A stretch of DNA of 64,000 bases from an uncultured Clostridia bacterium. Its GTDB lineage: Bacteria > Bacillota > Clostridia > TANB77 > CAG-508. The notes under the pieces were generated by a model that saw only the letters and a list, made by a program, of their open reading frames with translations, did no database searches and was not told the DNA's origin. The DNA lies in the NCBI GenBank assembly GCA_934162535.1, contig CAKPJC010000002.1:42786-106785 (forward strand). The letters are read 5' to 3'. The translations under genes and the position numbers were made by a program. Numbering within the stretch: the stretch's first letter is position 1; each line of letters opens with the position of its first letter. Positions 61,386 to 64,000 of this stretch are shown one piece after another.

Positions 61386-62068
61386 TGTTTTTCCTCCTTT
61401 TCATTTTTGGGCTGACAGAAAAATTTATTTTCTCCATCTATTGTTACTATTAGTGCTTCTTCTGGCTTTATTCCAAATTTTTCGGTTTGTTTTTTTAGCC
61501 ATACATAATTTTTTCCTATTTTTTCTAAATTTTTATACATTACTCTTCCATCAACTACTAAGTCATATGGTATTCCCTCATATTGTGGTTCTATATTGAA
61601 GTCTTCTGGCGTTGTTGCTCTTTTGTTTGGTTTTGGTATTACTGTTACTTGCCCACTTGTTTCTAATATTGCATATTCTACATCTCCTATGTTGAATATG
61701 TTGTTGTCTCTTAGTCTTTCTTCTAGTTCGTTTATTGTAAATCTTTCTTTTTTTAGTACTTTTTCATCAATTTTTCCTCTAAATATAAGTATTGATGGTT
61801 TTCCACATATTATTTCTCTTGCTTTTGTGCTTTTTATGTTTAACATTGATATTATTAAATGCATTACTAGTAATCCTAATATTGGTATTATCCCATTTGA
61901 TATTGGTATTCCTGTTTCTGACATTGGTATTGAGGCTAAATCTGCTATCATTATTGATATTGCTAATTCAAATGGCTGTAATTGACCTATTTCTCTTTTC
62001 CCCATCAGCCTCATTACTATTAGTACGATTATATATAATACTATTGCTCTAAAAAAAGTTATTAACAT
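61379..62068 (-). CDS. DUF421 (YetF-like) membrane protein
   Basis: The product is 229 aa. Three N-terminal membrane helices with MRLMGKREIGQLQPFELAIS (the YetF/DUF421 signature) precede a cytoplasmic two-lobed domain (GKPSILIFRGKIDEKVLKKE, ALIVTIDGENKFFCQPKN). Family role unsettled; some members are linked to spore or envelope stress. First gene of the pair with DUF4363. Confidence 0.9.
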   Translation of the reverse strand: MLITFFRAIVLYIIVLIVMRLMGKREIGQLQPFELAISIMIADLASIPMSETGIPISNGIIPILGLLVMHLIISMLNIKSTKAREIICGKPSILIFRGKIDEKVLKKERFTINELEERLRDNNIFNIGDVEYAILETSGQVTVIPKPNKRATTPEDFNIEPQYEGIPYDLVVDGRVMYKNLEKIGKNYVWLKKQTEKFGIKPEEALIVTIDGENKFFCQPKNEKEEKQC

Positions 62069-62225
62069 TTTTTCCTCCAGTTTATTTTTTGTTTTTCATA
62101 TTTTTTGATTTTTTTACTTTTTTTATACATTTTTTTGTATATTTATTTTTTTATTGCAAATAATATTTTTGTAACCTTGAAAATATCGTTTTATCGTTTA
62201 ATAAAATTTATAAGGAGGTTTTGAT

Positions 62226-62597
62226 ATGTCAAATACTCAAAGTGATAGTGCTAGTAATTCTTCTTCTGTTTGGCAATTTGTTGGTAGACTTATTACTTCT
62301 GCTATCGTTCTTGCAATTACTGCATTTTTTACACCTAATTTTTCTATAAGTAATATTTGGTCTTTAGCTCTTGCGGCAGTTGTATTAACGGTTTTAGATT
62401 ACTTAATAATTAAGTTTACTGGCTTACATGCTAGTCCTTTTGGTAAGGGATTTGTTGGATTTGCTTTAGCAGGTATTATTTTATATGTTACTCAATTTTT
62501 TGTTGCTGGCTATTCTATTTCTTGGATGGCTGCAATTATTGGGGCACTGATTTATGGTGTTGTTGATTATTTTATACCTGGAAATCAGGAAATGTAG
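62226..62597 (+). CDS. Four-helix holin-like/DUF2512-type membrane protein
   Basis: The product is 123 aa. A Ser-rich N-terminus (SNTQSDSASNSSSVW) is followed by four transmembrane helices (LITSAIVLAITAFFT, WSLALAAVVLTVLDYLIIKF, VGFALAGIILYVTQFFVAGY, WMAAIIGALIYGVVDYFI). It resembles YndM/DUF2512-type and phage-holin-family proteins. AGGAGG precedes ATG. Function unknown; terminator downstream at 62680. Confidence 0.65.
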   Translation: MSNTQSDSASNSSSVWQFVGRLITSAIVLAITAFFTPNFSISNIWSLALAAVVLTVLDYLIIKFTGLHASPFGKGFVGFALAGIILYVTQFFVAGYSISWMAAIIGALIYGVVDYFIPGNQEM

Positions 62598-62679
62598 TTT
62601 CTAGTATACTGTCTATTAATGTATGCTATTAAACTATAACAGGTAAAATCAACGTCTAAAACTATATTTCAAAAATTTA

Positions 62680-62723
62680 GCATAAAATAGTAAATTTATT
62701 TTTTGTTGTTTACTATTTTATGC
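62680..62723. terminator. Bidirectional terminator
   Basis: GCATAAAATAGTAAA and TTTACTATTTTATGC form a perfect 15-base stem, ATTTTTT on the right, between convergent genes. Confidence 0.92.
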
Positions 62724-62730
62724 ATTTTTT

Positions 62731-63066
62731 CTAATTTTTTGACAACGCATTCCTTATGGCTATATTAACTAATAAGTTCACCGATATTTTGTATTTTTCT
62801 TTTAGTTCGTACAATCCTTCTGCAAAACTCTGCCTTATTAAAAATGTTCTAGATATATAATTTTTATTTTTCATATTATATAGTTTTATTTTTTCAGTTT
62901 TCAATAATTCCTCGATTGCCGAATTTACAAGTTTATTAATTGATGCATCATATATTTCTTGTGATAAATGTTCCAATTCATTATATGCATTTTCTTCTAT
63001 ATCTAGCTTTTTACTTATTATTTTTTCTTTTTTATAAAATCTATCAAATGCCGTCATTTTTTTCAC
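62731..63066 (-). CDS. Small protein with two ribbon-helix-helix-like repeats
   Basis: The product is 111 aa. Two stretches look alike: a strand then two helices, ISKKLDIEENAYNELEHLSQ with NKLVNSAIEELL, and ISRTFLIRQSFAEGLYELKE with NLLVNIAIRNALS. Both end in a (K/N)xLVNxAI helix as in CopG/Arc-type DNA-binding RHH folds, so a single-chain RHH dimer is plausible. It lies divergent to the MutS-I-like gene across a 15-base palindrome (63125-63139), a possible self-operator. The function is inferred. Confidence 0.55.
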   Translation of the reverse strand: MKKMTAFDRFYKKEKIISKKLDIEENAYNELEHLSQEIYDASINKLVNSAIEELLKTEKIKLYNMKNKNYISRTFLIRQSFAEGLYELKEKYKISVNLLVNIAIRNALSKN

Positions 63067-63124
63067 CCAGTTAATTTTACACTTATTTTTAATTTATTGT
63101 AACAACTAAAAAACACTTTTTTTT

Positions 63125-63139
63125 ACCACCGTGGGTGGT
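63125..63139. promoter_or_regulatory. 15-base palindrome between divergent genes, candidate operator
   Basis: ACCACC-GTG-GGTGGT is a perfect inverted repeat in an otherwise AT-only intergenic region, about 25 bases ahead of a TATAAT (63165-63170) that would serve the rightward gene. Confidence 0.55.
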
Positions 63140-63192
63140 TGTATATTTTATATTGCTTTTCTTTTATAATATTTTAAAAGGAGGTATTGATT

Positions 63193-63615
63193 TTGAGTAG
63201 TTTATACAAACGTTATTTATCTTTAAAAATAGAAAACAGTGATAATTTCTATTTATTTGAAAGTGGCATCTTTTATCTTTTTATTGATAATGATGCCAAG
63301 TTTATGTCAAATATCCTGAATTTAAAATTAACAAACTTAAATTCGCAAATCGTGAAATGTGGTTTTCCAATTTCACATTTAGATAAGTATTTAAAAATTT
63401 TGAAAGATATGAACTATAGCAATATTCAAATAGTAAGTTCAAATTCTTTTTTAGCTTATTCTCAAAAGGATTATTTTACAAATATCAAAGCTAAAAATCT
63501 TATAAAAAAAATTGCTAATGTGCGTTCTGATAACTTATCAATTAGTCAAGCATTTGATTTCATTGAAGAAATAACATCTGAGGCAAATCTAATTGTTTAT
63601 GAGATTGATAGCTAA
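63193..63615 (+). CDS. Stand-alone MutS domain I-like protein (TTG start)
   Basis: The product is 140 aa from TTG 63193, 8 bases after GGAGG (63180-63184); an earlier TTG at 63187 is too close. The sequence follows the MutS N-terminal mismatch-recognition domain: LYKRYLSLKIENSDN, then FYLFESGIFYLFIDNDAKF, LNLKLTNLNSQIVKCGFPIS and HLDKYLKILKDMNYSNIQIV, parallel to the MutS FYExFxxDA, GxP and LxxLxxxGYxVA pattern. The Phe-x-Glu mismatch wedge is not conserved. No clamp, lever or ATPase domains exist. MutS-like (MSL) genes are reported DGR accessories, fitting the DGR-like gene next door. Confidence 0.65.
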   Translation: MSSLYKRYLSLKIENSDNFYLFESGIFYLFIDNDAKFMSNILNLKLTNLNSQIVKCGFPISHLDKYLKILKDMNYSNIQIVSSNSFLAYSQKDYFTNIKAKNLIKKIANVRSDNLSISQAFDFIEEITSEANLIVYEIDS

Positions 63616-63656
63616 CTTTTAAAATGTACACACCAGACTTAGACAATCTCAAATAA

Positions 63657-63698
63657 AGGGTGGGAATACCGAACATTCTGTCCCGATATTCCCACCCT
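63657..63698. repeat. Hairpin downstream of the variable gene
   Basis: AGGGTGGGAATA and TATTCCCACCCT form a perfect 12-base GC-containing stem with an 18-base loop, between convergent genes and about 77 bases past the variable gene's stop. It may be a terminator (CTTTT to the right), or the downstream hairpin that DGR target genes need for homing. Confidence 0.85.
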
Positions 63699-63774
63699 CT
63701 TTTATGTGAATATATTTATCTGTTTAAAATCACTGCGATACTTGTCATGGTGCATCACTATGCAGGATCCAGTG

Positions 63775-64000
63775 CTACTTTATGTAAAGTCCCCCACTAA
63801 ACCCGATAACGTCGCCGCTGTCGTACGGACTGCCGCTGCTACGACTACTAGCATAACTGCCCGTACCACCGTAGTAGTAAGAACCGCCCCTGCTGTACCT
63901 GTAGTTGCCAGACCCTGAACTATTGGCCTCGAGCGTCCATAGCCATACGTTCCCTGCTAGGTCGTATATGTTATTCGCTTTTGCTCCTTCATATGCTCCA
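63775..64000 (-). CDS. Diversity-generating retroelement variable protein, C-terminal part, cut by window edge
   Basis: The last 74 codons are visible, ending TAG at 63775-63777. The product reads KANNIYDLAGNVWLWTLE, then Ser/Gly/Tyr-rich positions (GNYRYSRGGSYYYGG, then ASSRSSGSPYDSGD) and a closing VIGFSGGLYIK. The NIYDLAGNVW-W and RGGS...GF elements are those of FGE-sulfatase/C-type-lectin folds used as DGR target proteins. The central codons are almost all NNC or NNT (TAC, GGC, AGC, GAC, AGT), as expected if AAC/AAT template codons were randomised at adenines. Base composition jumps to GC-rich against an AT-rich genome. The template, reverse transcriptase and N-terminal part lie outside. 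Confidence 0.75.
   Translation of the reverse strand, partial: GAYEGAKANNIYDLAGNVWLWTLEANSSGSGNYRYSRGGSYYYGGTGSYASSRSSGSPYDSGDVIGFSGGLYIK

Noticed and set aside
63706..63918. Plus-strand frame rich in Ala/Thr/Val opposite the variable region
   Set aside because: It is the antisense shadow of the GC-rich variable tract; it has no ribosome binding site and no plausible domain.

Overview
This 64 kb window comes from a very AT-rich, low-GC Gram-positive chromosome, most likely an uncultured gut-type member of the Clostridia. The evidence is strong AT bias, Shine-Dalgarno starts with frequent TTG/GTG, spore-associated genes (spoVT, ylbJ, spoVG), a T-box in front of thrS, and the rimP-nusA-ylxR-infB-rbfA-nrnA-truB order. 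No species can be named from sequence alone. Region 1 (1-18.7 kb, all minus strand) is a cell-surface polysaccharide and envelope cluster. It holds six glycosyltransferases (three GT2, three GT4, one of them cut by the left edge), a Wzy-like polymerase/ligase, a Wzm/Wzt-type ABC exporter, a membrane-anchored cadherin-like protein, and two giant secreted ricin-type lectin-repeat proteins. One giant ends in a GH73 glucosaminidase plus two SH3b domains, the other in an M14 peptidase. Their lectin-repeat regions share a direct DNA repeat of about 2.16 kb that looks identical, which means very recent duplication or gene conversion. Region 2 (18.8-30.6 kb) is an accessory island around the tmRNA gene. 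It includes a protein made of four RNA polymerase alpha-CTD-like repeats with foreign base composition, a signal-less L,D-transpeptidase, an M23 endolysin-like protein with a small membrane protein, a TnpV remnant, a two-gene operon with a possible tandem ADP-ribosyltransferase-fold protein, a decayed DUF3800 gene, several GC-richer orphan genes, ssrA, spoVT with a sigma-G-like promoter, and an M14 peptidase. Region 3 (30.7-51.8 kb) is mostly housekeeping: a TPR protein with a basic repeat protein, FeoB, thrS with its T-box, a Thr/Gly-repeat surface protein with an LPKAG motif, ychF, a DUF378 protein, a tRNA-Gln(CUG), a YgjP-like metallopeptidase, ylbJ, a polysaccharide deacetylase, metG, and the rimP-to-truB translation operon (without ylxQ). 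Region 4 (51.9-62.6 kb) has a frameshifted pilin-like GLUG-repeat gene, a transposase tail, uppP, a TPR membrane protein, a large unknown acidic protein, rimO, a short RNase E/G, pth, spoVG, a DUF4363/DUF421 pair and a holin-like membrane protein. Region 5 (62.7-64 kb) is the most interesting. The right edge cuts into the 3' end of a gene whose product has the hallmarks of a diversity-generating retroelement (DGR) variable protein: an abruptly GC-rich tract full of NNC/NNT codons, a C-type-lectin/FGE-like ending, and a hairpin just downstream. Beside it are a stand-alone MutS domain I-like protein and a tandem ribbon-helix-helix-like protein flanking a palindrome. The template repeat and reverse transcriptase are not in the window, so the DGR call is inferential but well supported by the visible pattern.
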